A stretch of 64,000 nucleotides of DNA from DASSUW01 sp963844405 (GTDB lineage Bacteria; Actinomycetota; Thermoleophilia; Solirubrobacterales; Solirubrobacteraceae), in the NCBI GenBank assembly GCA_963844405.1, contig CAWJNZ010000006.1:1-64000 (forward strand), read 5' to 3'. Shown here in pieces: positions 53,878-62,950 of this stretch. A program made the position numbers and the translations under genes. How positions within the stretch are numbered: position 1 is the stretch's first letter; each line of letters starts with the position of its first letter. A model generated the notes under the pieces. That model was not told where the DNA came from. It did not search any database and saw only the letters and a list, made by a program, of their open reading frames with translations.

Positions 53878-54881
53878 ACGTCGTGACGCCGCTCCGGCAG
53901 TAGGCCTCCGGGCCACAGGAGCATGACGACCACGAGCAGCAGGCCGTAGATGCCGGACGCGATCTCGGACAGGTCGAAGTCCAGGCCCAGGTCGCGGGGG
54001 ATGCCGTAGAGGACGTTCGGCAGCAGATGGCTGTTGACGACCGAGAGCACGATCGCGCCGGCGACGACGCCCCAGATCGAGCCCAGCCCGCCGAGCACGA
54101 CCATGGCGAGGATGAAGATCGAGAACGACAGGGTGAACTGCGTCGGGTTGACGGTGCCCAGGTAGGACGCGAGGAACGCGCCCGACACCCCGCCCAGCGC
54201 GGCTCCCACCCCGTAGGCCAGCAGCTTCGTGCGCACGACGGGGACGCCCGCGCTCGCCGCCGCGCCCTCGTCCTCGCGCACCGCGATCCAGGCGCGCCCC
54301 AGGCGCGAGTCGCGCAGCCGGACGTTGACGAACAGCATCAGCGCGACGAGCGCGAGGGCGAACCAGTACCAGGGGCGCAGGTCCAGCGCACCGAAGGGCT
54401 CGAGGAGCGGCAGGTCGATCCGGTCGATGACCGAGATGCCCTGGGGGCCGCCGGTGAGCGATCCGCCGAAGACCTCGATGTCGCCGCCGTTGCGCACGAC
54501 CTGCCCGATGATCTCGCCGAACGCCAGCGTGACGATGCCGACGTAGCCGCCGCGCAGCCGCAACGTCGGCACGCCGATGAGGACGCCGGCCGCGGTGGTC
54601 ACGACCATCGCGAGCACGAGGACGACGAGGAAGTCGAGGTGGATCCCCCAGAACGCGGATCCGAAGTACGCGGCGACGTGGGCGCCGATCGCGAAGAACG
54701 CCACGTAGCCGAGGTCGAGCAGGCCGGCGAAGCCGACCACCACGTTCAGGCCCAGCGCCATGATCACGTAGGCCGCCGCCAGGACCATGCTCTCGAGCGC
54801 GGCGCCGGACTCGCCGACGAGGAGCGGCAGGACGGCGGCGAGGCCGAAGCCCGCGCCGGCGAGCACGCGGCCGGAGCTCAT
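53874..54881 (-). CDS. Branched-chain amino-acid ABC transporter permease LivM-like
   Basis: A 335-residue inner-membrane permease with about nine helices: VLAAAYVIMALGLNVVVGFA, GLLDLGYVAFFAIGAHVAAY, the EAA-like loop IGVPTLRLRGGYVGIVTLAF, RAWIAVREDEGAAASAGVPV, and YLGTVNPTQFTLSFSIFILA. No LivH, LivG/F or binding-protein genes lie beside it, so it is an orphan; the preceding gene is a CGNR regulator coupled by ATGA. The operon may be truncated or partners encoded elsewhere. Confidence 0.9.
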   Translation of the reverse strand: MSSGRVLAGAGFGLAAVLPLLVGESGAALESMVLAAAYVIMALGLNVVVGFAGLLDLGYVAFFAIGAHVAAYFGSAFWGIHLDFLVVLVLAMVVTTAAGVLIGVPTLRLRGGYVGIVTLAFGEIIGQVVRNGGDIEVFGGSLTGGPQGISVIDRIDLPLLEPFGALDLRPWYWFALALVALMLFVNVRLRDSRLGRAWIAVREDEGAAASAGVPVVRTKLLAYGVGAALGGVSGAFLASYLGTVNPTQFTLSFSIFILAMVVLGGLGSIWGVVAGAIVLSVVNSHLLPNVLYGIPRDLGLDFDLSEIASGIYGLLLVVVMLLWPGGLLPERRHDV

Positions 54882-55465
54882 CTCCGGCGCCGGTAGTAGG
54901 TGCGGTTCTTCGTCCGGTTGCCGCAGATCGACATGGCGCACCACGTCGCCGACCGGTTCTTCGAGCGGTCGAAGAACGCGTAGCCGCACTCGCGGCAGCC
55001 CTTCAGACGCAGCCAATGACCGGTGAGCTGCGCCTCGTGGAGGATGCCGAGGAGGGTCGCCACGGCCCCGTCGACGCCCCGACCCGCGGGCTCGAGGGCG
55101 GATCGGCCGGCGGCGTCGATCGTGACCGCGAGCCGAGTGGTGCGGGTGACCTCGCGGATGACGTCCGTCGCCGCGGCTGCCGGCGCGCCTCCCTGGTTCG
55201 CGACCGCGAGGGCCCGGATCGCCTCCCGCAACTCGCGGAGGCGCGCCGCGTCGGCCTCCGAGATCCGGTCGCCCGCGGCTACGAGCCCCTTCTCCCGCAG
55301 CCAGGCCTGCGCCTTCTCCGCGGTGCCGATCCGATCCCACTCGCGCGGGAAGTCGTGGTTGTACGAGTTGACGAAGCGCTGGAGCAGCTCGAGCCGGCCG
55401 GGTGCCTTCGGCCGGCCGCCGGGCTCGACCTGCTCGCCGACCCGTCGCTTGTCGCGTTCGTCCAC
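54878..55465 (-). CDS. CGNR zinc-finger (ABATE-domain) regulator
   Basis: A 195-residue protein: an ABATE-like N-terminal domain (RLELLQRFVNSYNHDFPREW; LRELREAIRALAVANQGG) and a C-terminal CGNR zinc finger with C-x2-C and C-x4-C pairs (GCRECGYAFFDRSKNRSATW; CAMSICGNRTKNRTYYRRRR). CGNR proteins are actinobacterial transcription regulators presumed to sense a ligand through ABATE. Coupled to livM, so it may control uptake of that permease's substrate. Confidence 0.9.
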   Translation of the reverse strand: MDERDKRRVGEQVEPGGRPKAPGRLELLQRFVNSYNHDFPREWDRIGTAEKAQAWLREKGLVAAGDRISEADAARLRELREAIRALAVANQGGAPAAAATDVIREVTRTTRLAVTIDAAGRSALEPAGRGVDGAVATLLGILHEAQLTGHWLRLKGCRECGYAFFDRSKNRSATWCAMSICGNRTKNRTYYRRRR

Positions 55466-55490
55466 CTGACCAGCATAAGCGTGATGCTGG

Positions 55491-56807
55491 TCAGATACGA
55501 GGCTTCAGGCTCGCACCCAGGTCCTCGTAGAGCGCTCGCGCCGACCTGCGGCCCAGCTCGAGGCCATGGAGGGAGAAGGACTCGTCGGGCGCGTGGAAGT
55601 TGTCCTGCGGGAGGCCGAAGCCGGAGACGATGGCCGGGATCCCGCGGTCGGCGAACGAGGCGAGGATCGGGAGGGTGCCGCCGGTGCGCAGGAGCACCGG
55701 CTCGCGGCCGCAGGCGCGCTCCAGGGCGCCGCGGGCGATCCGCAGGGCGGGGGCGGCGGGGTCGAAGCGCGACGGCGAGGCCGTGCCGGTCTTGAGCTCG
55801 AGCTGCGCGCCGGTGGGCAGCGCGCCGCGCAGGAGCTCCTCGAGGGCGGCCGCGATGGTCGCGGGGTCCTGGCCCGGCGCCAGCCGGACTGACAGGTCAC
55901 AGTGCGCCTCCGGCGGCACGATCGTGCGCGTCTCGCCGCCCGCGATGCGGTGGACGTCGAGCGAGGCGTCGGCGGTCGTGCGCTCGTAGTACTCCGCGGC
56001 GGCGCGATCGTCCGCCGGCACCGCCCCGGCCTCGGCGATCACCGTCGCGCCGTCCGGCAGCGAGGCCCAGGCCGCGCGCTCCTCGTCCGTCGGCGGCACG
56101 ATGCCCTGGCGCAGTGGCGCGGGGACGGGCAGCACGGCGCCGAGGACCGCGTGCAGCGCGTGCAGGGCGTTGAGGGCGGCGCCGCCGTACATGCCGGAGT
56201 GCGCGGGCCGCTCGCCGGTGCGCACGGTCAGGTGCGCGAAGACCATCCCGCGCGTGGCGACGGTCAGCGCCGGCGTCTCCGGGTCGAGCATCCCCGCGTC
56301 GAACACGACGACGCAGTCGGCGCCGCGCTCGTCGGCCTCGACCCAGTCGTTGACGTCGGTGGCGCCGGTCTCCTCGCCGCCCTCGATCAGCACGCGCACG
56401 TTGACCGGCAGCTCGCCGGCGTCGGCCATCGCGCAGGCCACGTGCAGGAGCGGGAGGAAGTTGCCCTTGTCGTCGCAGGCGCCGCGGGCGTAGAGCCGGC
56501 CGTCGCGGATGTCGGGCTCGAACGGCGGCGTCGTCCACGCCGCAGGGTCGCCGGGATCCTGCACGTCGTAGTGGCCGTAGATGAGCACCGTGGGCGCGTC
56601 GTCGCGTGCGCGGAGCTCTCCGACCACCAGCGGCGCGCCGCCCGGCGTGTCGACGAGCTCGCAGGTGCCGCCGGCCGCCAGCACGCGCCGCTGCGCCCAC
56701 AGCGCGGCCTCGCGGAGCGCCTCGACGTTGCGGGCGCCGGCCGAGATCGAGGGGATCCGCAGCCAGTCGGCCGCCTCGTGGATCAGCGCGTCGAGCTCGT
56801 CGCTCAC
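55491..56807 (-). CDS. M20-family dipeptidase
   Basis: A 438-residue zinc peptidase of the M20A/CNDP-like group: VLIYGHYDVQDPGDPAAWTT (His, Asp), RGACDDKGNFLPLLHVACAM (bridging Asp), LIEGGEETGATDVNDWVEAD (base Glu), TVRTGERPAHSGMYGGAALN, and SGFGLPQDNFHAPDESFSLH. Cytoplasmic; hydrolyses dipeptides. Start overlaps the stop of the carboxylase gene by 4 nt. Confidence 0.92.
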   Translation of the reverse strand: MSDELDALIHEAADWLRIPSISAGARNVEALREAALWAQRRVLAAGGTCELVDTPGGAPLVVGELRARDDAPTVLIYGHYDVQDPGDPAAWTTPPFEPDIRDGRLYARGACDDKGNFLPLLHVACAMADAGELPVNVRVLIEGGEETGATDVNDWVEADERGADCVVVFDAGMLDPETPALTVATRGMVFAHLTVRTGERPAHSGMYGGAALNALHALHAVLGAVLPVPAPLRQGIVPPTDEERAAWASLPDGATVIAEAGAVPADDRAAAEYYERTTADASLDVHRIAGGETRTIVPPEAHCDLSVRLAPGQDPATIAAALEELLRGALPTGAQLELKTGTASPSRFDPAAPALRIARGALERACGREPVLLRTGGTLPILASFADRGIPAIVSGFGLPQDNFHAPDESFSLHGLELGRRSARALYEDLGASLKPRI

Positions 56808-58546
56808 TTGATGACGGCGAGCGTGTCGCCGCTGGCCACGGCGGCGCCCTCGGAGATCGGGAGCTCGGCCACCGTGCCCGCCTTGTGGGCCGTGATCTCG
56901 TTCTCCATCTTCATCGCCTCGATGATGCAGATCAGCGCGCCCTCCTCGACCTCGGCGCCCTGCTGGACCAGCACCTTGAAGACGTTGCCCTGGAGCGGCG
57001 AGGTCAGCGTGTCGCCGGAGGCTCCGCCGCCGCCGCTCTTGCGCTCGCGCCGCGGCGCCGGGCGCGCGGCAGGCGCGGCTCCGTTGGGCGGCGGCGCCTC
57101 ACCATGCACGATGACGTCGAAGCGCTTGCCGGACACCTCGACGAGGTACGTGCGCTCGACCTTCTCGGCCTCGTCGGGCTTCTCCGGCTTCGGCTGCGCG
57201 AGCTCCTTGAGCCACGCCTTGTCCTCGATCAGGTCGCGGCACGTCTCCGCCTTGGCCCACTGCTCGGAGGCCATGATCGCCTTGTGGAAGGGGATCAGCG
57301 TGCGGACGCCCTCGATCTGGAACTCGTCGAGCGCGCGCAGCATCCGCCGGGTGGCCTTCTCGCGGTCGGCGTCCCAGACGATCAGCTTGGCGATCATCGG
57401 GTCGTAGAGCGGCGTGATCTCGCTGCCGGCGAGCACGCCGGAGTCGATCCGCACGCCCGGCCCCGCCGGCTCGAAGTAGCTCGTGATCGTGCCGGGCGCG
57501 GGGGCGAAGTTCTTGGCGGCGTCCTCGGCGTTGATCCGGCACTCGATCGCGTGGCCGTGCCAGCGGATGTCCTCCTGCCCGAACGAGAGCTCCTCGCCCG
57601 TCGCGATGAGGATCTGCTCGCGCACGATGTCGACGCCCGTCGTCTCCTCGGTCACGCAGTGCTCGACCTGCACGCGCGTGTTCATCTCGAGGAAGTAGTA
57701 CTCGCCGTCCTGGAGCAGGCCCTCGATCGTCCCGGCCGAGTGGTAGCCGACCGCGCGCGCGGCCTCGACGGCGATCTCGCCGATCCTGGCGCGCAACTCG
57801 TCGTCGACCATCGGGGCGGGCGACTCCTCGATCAGCTTCTGGTGCCGGCGCTGGATCGAGCAGTCGCGCTCGCCGAGGTGGACGACGTTGCCGTGCTTGT
57901 CGGCCAGCACCTGGACCTCGACGTGGCGCGGGTCGGGCAGGTAGCGCTCGAGGTAGACGGTCGCGTCGCTGAAGAACTTCTCGCCCTCGCGCGCCGCGCC
58001 CTCGAAGGCCTCCTGCAGCTTGTCCGGCTCGAGCGCGACGCGGAAGCCCTTGCCGCCGCCGCCGCCCGCGGCCTTGACGGCGATCGGGTAGCCGATGTCC
58101 TCGGCGATCTCTCGCGCCGCCTCGAGCGACTCGACGGCCTCGGTCGTGCCCGGGACGATCGGGACGCCGGCCTCCTTCATCAGCTCGCGGGCGCGGGTCT
58201 TCGAGCCCATCGCCTCGATCGCCTTGGCGGGCGGGCCGATGAAGGTGATCCCCGCCTCCTCGAGCCGCTGGGCGAAGGCGGCGTTCTCGGCCAGGAAGCC
58301 GTAGCCGGGGTGGACGGCCTCGGCGCCGGACCGCTCGATCACCTCGAGCAGCTTGTCGACGTTGAGGTAGGACTCGGCGGCGGGCCCGGGGCCGAGCAGG
58401 AAGGCCTCGCCGGCGCGCTTGACGTGCTGCGACTCGCGGTCGGCCTCGCTGTAGACCGCCACCGAGGCGATGCCGAGCTCGTCGAGGGCGCGGATGACGC
58501 GCACGGCGATCTCTCCGCGATTGGCGACGAGCACTTTCGAGAACAT
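56804..58546 (-). CDS. Acetyl/propionyl-CoA carboxylase alpha subunit (biotin carboxylase + BCCP)
   Basis: A 580-residue fused subunit: biotin carboxylase MFSKVLVANRGEIAVRVIRA, HPGYGFLAENAAFAQRLEEA, ATP-grasp AVKAAGGGGGKGFRV, ERDCSIQRRHQKLIEE, FLEMNTRVQVEHCVTEETTG; a Pro/Ala/Gly linker at about 475-505; and the biotinyl domain with the biotinylated Lys in IIEAMKMENEITAHKAGTVA. It carries CO2 to a carboxyltransferase beta subunit, not in this window. Operon with the M20 peptidase. Confidence 0.95.
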   Translation of the reverse strand: MFSKVLVANRGEIAVRVIRALDELGIASVAVYSEADRESQHVKRAGEAFLLGPGPAAESYLNVDKLLEVIERSGAEAVHPGYGFLAENAAFAQRLEEAGITFIGPPAKAIEAMGSKTRARELMKEAGVPIVPGTTEAVESLEAAREIAEDIGYPIAVKAAGGGGGKGFRVALEPDKLQEAFEGAAREGEKFFSDATVYLERYLPDPRHVEVQVLADKHGNVVHLGERDCSIQRRHQKLIEESPAPMVDDELRARIGEIAVEAARAVGYHSAGTIEGLLQDGEYYFLEMNTRVQVEHCVTEETTGVDIVREQILIATGEELSFGQEDIRWHGHAIECRINAEDAAKNFAPAPGTITSYFEPAGPGVRIDSGVLAGSEITPLYDPMIAKLIVWDADREKATRRMLRALDEFQIEGVRTLIPFHKAIMASEQWAKAETCRDLIEDKAWLKELAQPKPEKPDEAEKVERTYLVEVSGKRFDVIVHGEAPPPNGAAPAARPAPRRERKSGGGGASGDTLTSPLQGNVFKVLVQQGAEVEEGALICIIEAMKMENEITAHKAGTVAELPISEGAAVASGDTLAVIK

Positions 58547-58556
58547 GGAGCGGGTG

Positions 58557-59156
58557 ATGCTATCTCGCGACCGCCTGATACTCGTCCGGCACGGAGAGTC
58601 GACCTGGAACGCCGAGGAGCTGCTCCAGGGACAGCTCGATCCGCCGCTGTCCGAGCGCGGCCGCGAGCAGTCGCGGGCGCTCGCCGCGGTGCTGAACGGT
58701 GTGCCTGGGGATCGCGTCATCTCCAGCGATCTAGGGCGCGCCCGCGAGACCGCCGAGCTGCTGGGCGTGCGCCCCGCGCGGTTCGACGCGCGCTGGCGCG
58801 AGATCGACGTCGGCGAGTGGGGCGGCCGGCCAGCCGCCGAGATCGACGCCCAGGGGTCGGCGCTCACGAACTGGCGCGGCGGCCCGCGGAAGGCCCCGAG
58901 CGGCGAGTCGTGGAACGACTTCTCGGCGCGGGTGGCCGGCGCCGTCGACGAGCTGATCGAGGCCGGCGGCCCGTGGCTCGTGGTCTGCCACGGCGGCTGC
59001 ATCCGCGCCGCGGCGGCGCACGTGACCGGCGCCGACGCGCTGGCGCTCGGCTCGCCGCCGAACGCCAGCGCCACGGTCTTCGAGCTGGGCCCGCGGCCGC
59101 GCCTGCTCGTCTACGGCTCGCTGCCCGACGGCGGGCTGCCGACCGGGCTGTACTGA
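58557..59156 (+). CDS. Histidine phosphatase family protein (phosphoglycerate mutase-like)
   Basis: A 199-residue phosphatase of the PhoE/GpmB type: catalytic RHG in LILVRHGESTWNAEELLQGQ, LSERGREQSRALAAVL, ISSDLGRARETAELLG, the acid Glu in REIDVGEWGGR, and second His in WLVVCHGGCIRAAAAHV. Divergent from the carboxylase by 10 bp, so promoters overlap. Substrate not evident. Confidence 0.9.
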   Translation: MLSRDRLILVRHGESTWNAEELLQGQLDPPLSERGREQSRALAAVLNGVPGDRVISSDLGRARETAELLGVRPARFDARWREIDVGEWGGRPAAEIDAQGSALTNWRGGPRKAPSGESWNDFSARVAGAVDELIEAGGPWLVVCHGGCIRAAAAHVTGADALALGSPPNASATVFELGPRPRLLVYGSLPDGGLPTGLY

Positions 59157-59172
59157 GTGCGTACGCGCCCGA

Positions 59173-59874
59173 TTGCGGCGCCCGCGAAGATATGCGCAAG
59201 TTCCGTTGAGCGGGGTCGTTGGAGCGGTCGTGATCCCCAACGGAGCGATCGGAGCGCGGTTCTCCCCGGACGGCGAGACGCTCTACCTCACCGACGCGAC
59301 CGGCCTCGGGATCTACGACCTCGCGAACCCCGCTTCGCCGCAGATGCGCTCGCACGTGCCGCTGCCGCGGATCGACGCCGACGGTGCCATGCACCTGGTC
59401 GACGTGAGCGACCCTGGGGCGCCGCGCATCGTCGAGACGCGGCCGGCGCCGGGTGACCTGACCGTCTACGACGTGCGTGACCTGTCGCGGCTGCCGCTCG
59501 CGCGCCGCCGCAGCGACGAGGAGCTCGCCTGGGTCGCCGGCGAGGAGTGCACCTTCGCCTTCGACATCACCGATCCCGTCCGGCCGCGCTTCGTTCTCGG
59601 CGGCCCGGGCAAGCCGCAGCCGGGCCATTGGCTGCTGCTGGGAGCGCTCACGGCGACCGCTCGCGGGCGCGCCTGGCCGGACCGTGGCACGTCGATCGGC
59701 TTCTACGCCAGCACCGCACGCTTCTGGGGCGCCTACCTCGCCCCTTCAGACTGCCCGCCGCTGGGGTCGCGTGGCAGAGACGCTGAGCGAGTACCGCTCA
59801 GTCCGATAGGAGAGCTGGGTCGGTCCGCTTCATGGGGCCGCGGGCCGACCCCCTCTCCGCCCGCGCTCGCATAG
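59173..59874 (+). pseudogene. Degraded LVIVD-repeat protein
   Basis: Open frame of about 230 codons composed of recognisable pieces of LVIVD blades (GARFSPDGETLYLTDATGLG, IYDLANPASPQM, MHLVDVSDPGAPRIVETRP, FAFDITDPVRPRFVLGG) set too close together and with no signal peptide or start site. The tail (GRSASWGRGPTPSPPALA) is non-homologous and antisense to the next gene. It looks like a paralogue of the secreted protein at 33473 shortened by internal deletions. Confidence 0.5.
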
Positions 59875-60405
59875 GGCGACCAGCTCGCGCACGACATCGG
59901 TGCTCGTGGTCGGCGCCAGCTCGACGAGCTCGCCCACCGGACGCACGCGCCAGATGCCGCCGCCGCCTTCGAGCACCTCGAGGTTGCGGCGCCACGCACC
60001 GGCCTCGAAGCGCACGGTCCAGTGCCGGACGCCGGCTTCCAGACGCCGCTGCAGGCCGGTCGCCACCTCGGGCTCGAGGCCGTGGCCGTGCGCCTCGCCG
60101 CGACCGATGACGACGGCCATCGCGCCCGGGTCCAGCCGGATCGCCGGCTCGCGCGGCCGCGGCCGGGCCCCCATGTCGAGCCACGCGATCAGCGCCGGCG
60201 GCACGTGCTCGGCCGCGATCTCCAGCAGCGCCCGCTCGCCGCCGGGCCGGTCGGTCACCAGCACGCACGGGTCGCCGCCGAGCACCTCGGCCCGCCGCAT
60301 CTCGCCCTCGGTCCAGATCCGGAAGGTCGCCTCGCGCGACTCGAGGACCGCCTGCACCGCACTCGCCGGGCCGACGAGCTCGCCGCTCTCCGGGTCCGGC
60401 CTCAT
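59830..60405 (-). CDS. Hypothetical protein of the type-VII toxin locus (distantly EspG-like?)
   Basis: A 191-residue soluble alpha/beta protein with no signal peptide: VQAVLESREATFRIWTEGEM, PCVLVTDRPGGERALLEIAA, PPALIAWLDMGARPRP, and IWRVRPVGELVELAPTTSTD then VVRELVALCERG. The layout of a beta-rich body and the PPALIAWL helix recalls EspG-type chaperones of ESX systems, but the likeness is weak. Last gene of the toxin operon, ATGA-coupled to the DcrB-like gene. Confidence 0.6.
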   Translation of the reverse strand: MRPDPESGELVGPASAVQAVLESREATFRIWTEGEMRRAEVLGGDPCVLVTDRPGGERALLEIAAEHVPPALIAWLDMGARPRPREPAIRLDPGAMAVVIGRGEAHGHGLEPEVATGLQRRLEAGVRHWTVRFEAGAWRRNLEVLEGGGGIWRVRPVGELVELAPTTSTDVVRELVALCERGRRGGRPAAP

Positions 60406-60800
60406 CGGAGCCTGAAGGTCGCCGCCACGGCGGCCAGACGCGGTCCCCACAGCGGCTGGTCGGCGAGCGCGGTGGTCGCGGCCAGCGTCCAGCGCCGGCC
60501 GCCGGCGAGCAGCCGCCACTGCTCGCTCGCCGTCGGCACCGCGGCGATGTGCAGGGAGAACGTCCGCACGGCGTCGAGGCCGCCGATCCGCACCGGCTCG
60601 CGATCGAGCAGCAGGTCGTCGCGCAGCAGCCGCGCCAGGTCCTCCTCGACCACCGCCTCCAGCGTCACGCCCGCCGGCTCGTCGAGCCACGCCACGGCGA
60701 GCACGCCCTTCTCGGCGCCGAACACCACGCCCTCCTCGAACACCGCCCGCGGCTCCGGCTCGAGCCACCCGCCCGGGTCCAACGCGAACGGCAGCGTCAC
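60402..60800 (-). CDS. DcrB/Mog1-like (DUF1795-type) small protein in toxin operon
   Basis: A 132-residue protein without signal peptide. The pattern GVTLEAVVEEDLARLLRDDL, VRIGGLDAVRTFSLHIAAVP, QWRLLAGGRRWTLAATTALA, WGPRLAAVAATFRLR (ending in the SFR-like strand) fits the Mog1/PsbP/DcrB fold. In type VI systems DUF1795 proteins (Eag) are effector chaperones; here it follows the immunity gene of a WXG-type toxin with a GTGA overlap, so a chaperone role is a reasonable inference only. Confidence 0.6.
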   Translation of the reverse strand: MTLPFALDPGGWLEPEPRAVFEEGVVFGAEKGVLAVAWLDEPAGVTLEAVVEEDLARLLRDDLLLDREPVRIGGLDAVRTFSLHIAAVPTASEQWRLLAGGRRWTLAATTALADQPLWGPRLAAVAATFRLR

Positions 60801-61306
60801 CGCCCGAACAGGCGCTTGAGCCCCTTGCGCGGGGGCTCCGGCTCGTCGCTGTCCTCCTCGAGGCCGTCCAGGAACGTCCGCAGGTCGGGCGCGACCCAGA
60901 ACAGGTCGTCCTCGGACGGCGGATCGCTCTGGAACTCGTGGTCCCAGAACAGCACCGGCCCGTCGCGGCCGTCGCGGCCGTCGAGCACGATGAGGTTTCC
61001 GAAGTTGTCCGTCGCGATCGCCAGCACGTCGGCCGGCAGGCTGTCTCGCGCGGTGTCGGCGCGCGACACGAGGTCGCCGTTCGGCGATTCGGCGATGCCA
61101 TAGAAGAGGCGCACGAAGTCTTCCTGCTCACGGTCGTGCTGCTGGAACGAGAAGACGTTGCGCACCGGCTTGCCGCCGTCCTGCTCGGCGAGGAACGCCT
61201 TGTAGCTCGGCGGAAGGCGCGTCCCGATCTCCGCCAGTCGGGCCTCGGCCAGCGCCAGCCGCTCGGCCGAGACAGGGGGGCGCTCATCACGGATATCGAG
61301 CTTCAT
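60797..61306 (-). CDS. SUKH-family (SMI1/KNR4) immunity protein
   Basis: A 169-residue SMI1/KNR4 domain protein: LALAEARLAEIGTRLPPSYK, AFLAEQDGGKPVRNVFSFQQ, ADVLAIATDNFGNLIVLDGR, GPVLFWDHEFQ, and a C-terminal Arg/Lys tail (RKGLKRLFGR). SUKH proteins are the commonest immunity partners of polymorphic toxins with HNH nuclease ends. Its start overlaps the toxin stop (ATGA), the usual toxin-immunity coupling. It should bind and block the nuclease domain in the cytosol. Confidence 0.88.
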   Translation of the reverse strand: MKLDIRDERPPVSAERLALAEARLAEIGTRLPPSYKAFLAEQDGGKPVRNVFSFQQHDREQEDFVRLFYGIAESPNGDLVSRADTARDSLPADVLAIATDNFGNLIVLDGRDGRDGPVLFWDHEFQSDPPSEDDLFWVAPDLRTFLDGLEEDSDEPEPPRKGLKRLFGR

Positions 61307-62950
61307 GGTCCGCCCGCCGCCGCGGGTCCGGCCGCCGTCGCCGCGCCGGCACCACCAAGGCCGCCGAACGCCTGCTCGAGCGGCGTGAACGCGCCACCGG
61401 GCGTGACCAGCTCCATCTGGTCCGGCATCGCTGCGCGGCCTCCCGTGTGCTTCACGGCCTCGTGAAGGTGACTGGGGACGAGTTCCATCCGTCTTCCGTC
61501 CTCGGCATGGTGCCACGTGAAGCCGTCCGGAGGCTCGCTCCCAGGGATCCCGGCCGCTCGGTTCGCGAGCCTGTTGTCGTTGGTCATCTTTCCGTTGAGC
61601 CCCTCGTCGATGTACACGATCTCCTTGGCGTACGGCGTGAAGATCGGGTAGCCGGCGCGCGAAAAGCGCACGCCCTTCGGGAACTCGCGCGCGAGATCGG
61701 CCGTGTCCGGCGGCACGGTGACCCGCGAGCCGGAGTTCGAGCGCGCGTTCAGGTCGGGCTTCGAGAAGTCCAGCCGGCGGCCGGCGAACGCGGGACCCCA
61801 CACCGGCGCGTTGGGGCCGAGCGGCTGGATCCTCGCCGGGCCGACGATCCGCGGCAGCCGCGTGCCGCGCGAGACCGCGGTCGCCGTGCCGCCGCCCGCC
61901 AGGAAGCCGATGCCCATCTGGCCGGTCCAGTCCTCCCAGCGGCCGGCCGCGAGCTCGTCGTAGCCGATGATCGCCTTGCCGGTCCCGAGCGGGATCGTCG
62001 TAGGCGGCGACGCCGACGTCCTTGAGCGCGCCCGGGATCTTCTCCGGATCGTCGTAGGCCTTCTTGGCGAGGCCGGCCGTGCCGGCGATCACCGTCCACT
62101 CGCCGCGGCCGATCTTGAACAGCGACTTCGCGAAGCCCGGCCAGTGCTCCGGCGGCTCCTGCTCGCTGATCGGGATCGAGCGTGGCTGCGGCCGCGGGAC
62201 CCCGGCCGCGTCGCTGATGCGGCCCTGCGCCGGCATGCCGGGCAGGGCGAGGACGCCGGGGGGCACGCCGGCCAGCGCGAAGCGCAGGCCGATGGCGGCC
62301 GACTCGGCGTCGTCGGCCGCGTCCTGGCCGTCCTTGCGGGCGGCCTCGAGGTCGTCCTCCGCCTCCTTCAGCCGGTCGCGGGCGCGCGCCTCGCGCCGCT
62401 GCGCCTCCTGGAAGTCCCGCTCGGCCTCGCGGTAGGCGGCGTCGGCGGCGGCGATCGCGGCCTCGGCGGTGCCGCTGCCCAGCAGCGAGTCGACGGCGTC
62501 GGCGAAGAGCTGGAACTCGGCCGCCTCGCGGGCGATGACGGCGGCGTCCATCCGGTCCTGAGCGTCCTTCTGGGCCTGGACCGCCTCGCGGATCGCCTCC
62601 TTGGCGTCGTTGATCTCGTCGCGGGCCCGCTTGGCGCGGACGATCGCCCGCTGCGCCTTGCGCTGGGCCTCCTCGAGCTGGTCGGCGCCGATCTGGACGC
62701 TGATGCCGGCCATCAGCACGGAGCCCGACGCCGACTGCAGCGACACGGCCTCCTGGCCGGTCAACAGGGCGAACTGCGAGCTGCCCGGCCCGCACCAGCT
62801 GCTCATCAGCGACGGGCTGGCGCCCACCTGCCCGGACGCGTCCTGCAGCTGGGCGGCCACGCCGCGCAGCGAGCCGGCGGCGGCGGAGAGCGCGTCCGGG
62901 TCCCCGCGCGGGACGGTGATCTGCTCGACCGTCTCGCCCGGCCGCGTCAT
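61303..62950 (-). CDS. Polymorphic toxin: WXG-type N-terminus, coiled coil, HNH/colicin-DNase-like C-terminus (one frame break)
   Basis: About 548 residues. The N-terminal 75 residues are a WXG100-like hairpin (SWCG at residue 52). Residues 80-215 are a long Glu/Ala/Lys/Arg coiled coil, and a Pro-rich linker follows. A hydrophobic Gly/Ala region (WTGQMGIGFLAGGGTATAV) leads to the toxin domain: EFPKGVRFSRAGYPIFTPYA, GLNGKMTNDNRLANRAAGIP, GFTWHHAEDGRRMELVPSHL, HEAVKHTGG. The WHH/HxxAxxHTGG pattern is that of HNH/ENDO VII colicin-like DNases. A 40-residue Gly/Ala/Pro tail ends the protein. One indel near 62000 (YDDP against GTGKAIIGYDEL). Start coupled to the EspC-like stop. Confidence 0.85.
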
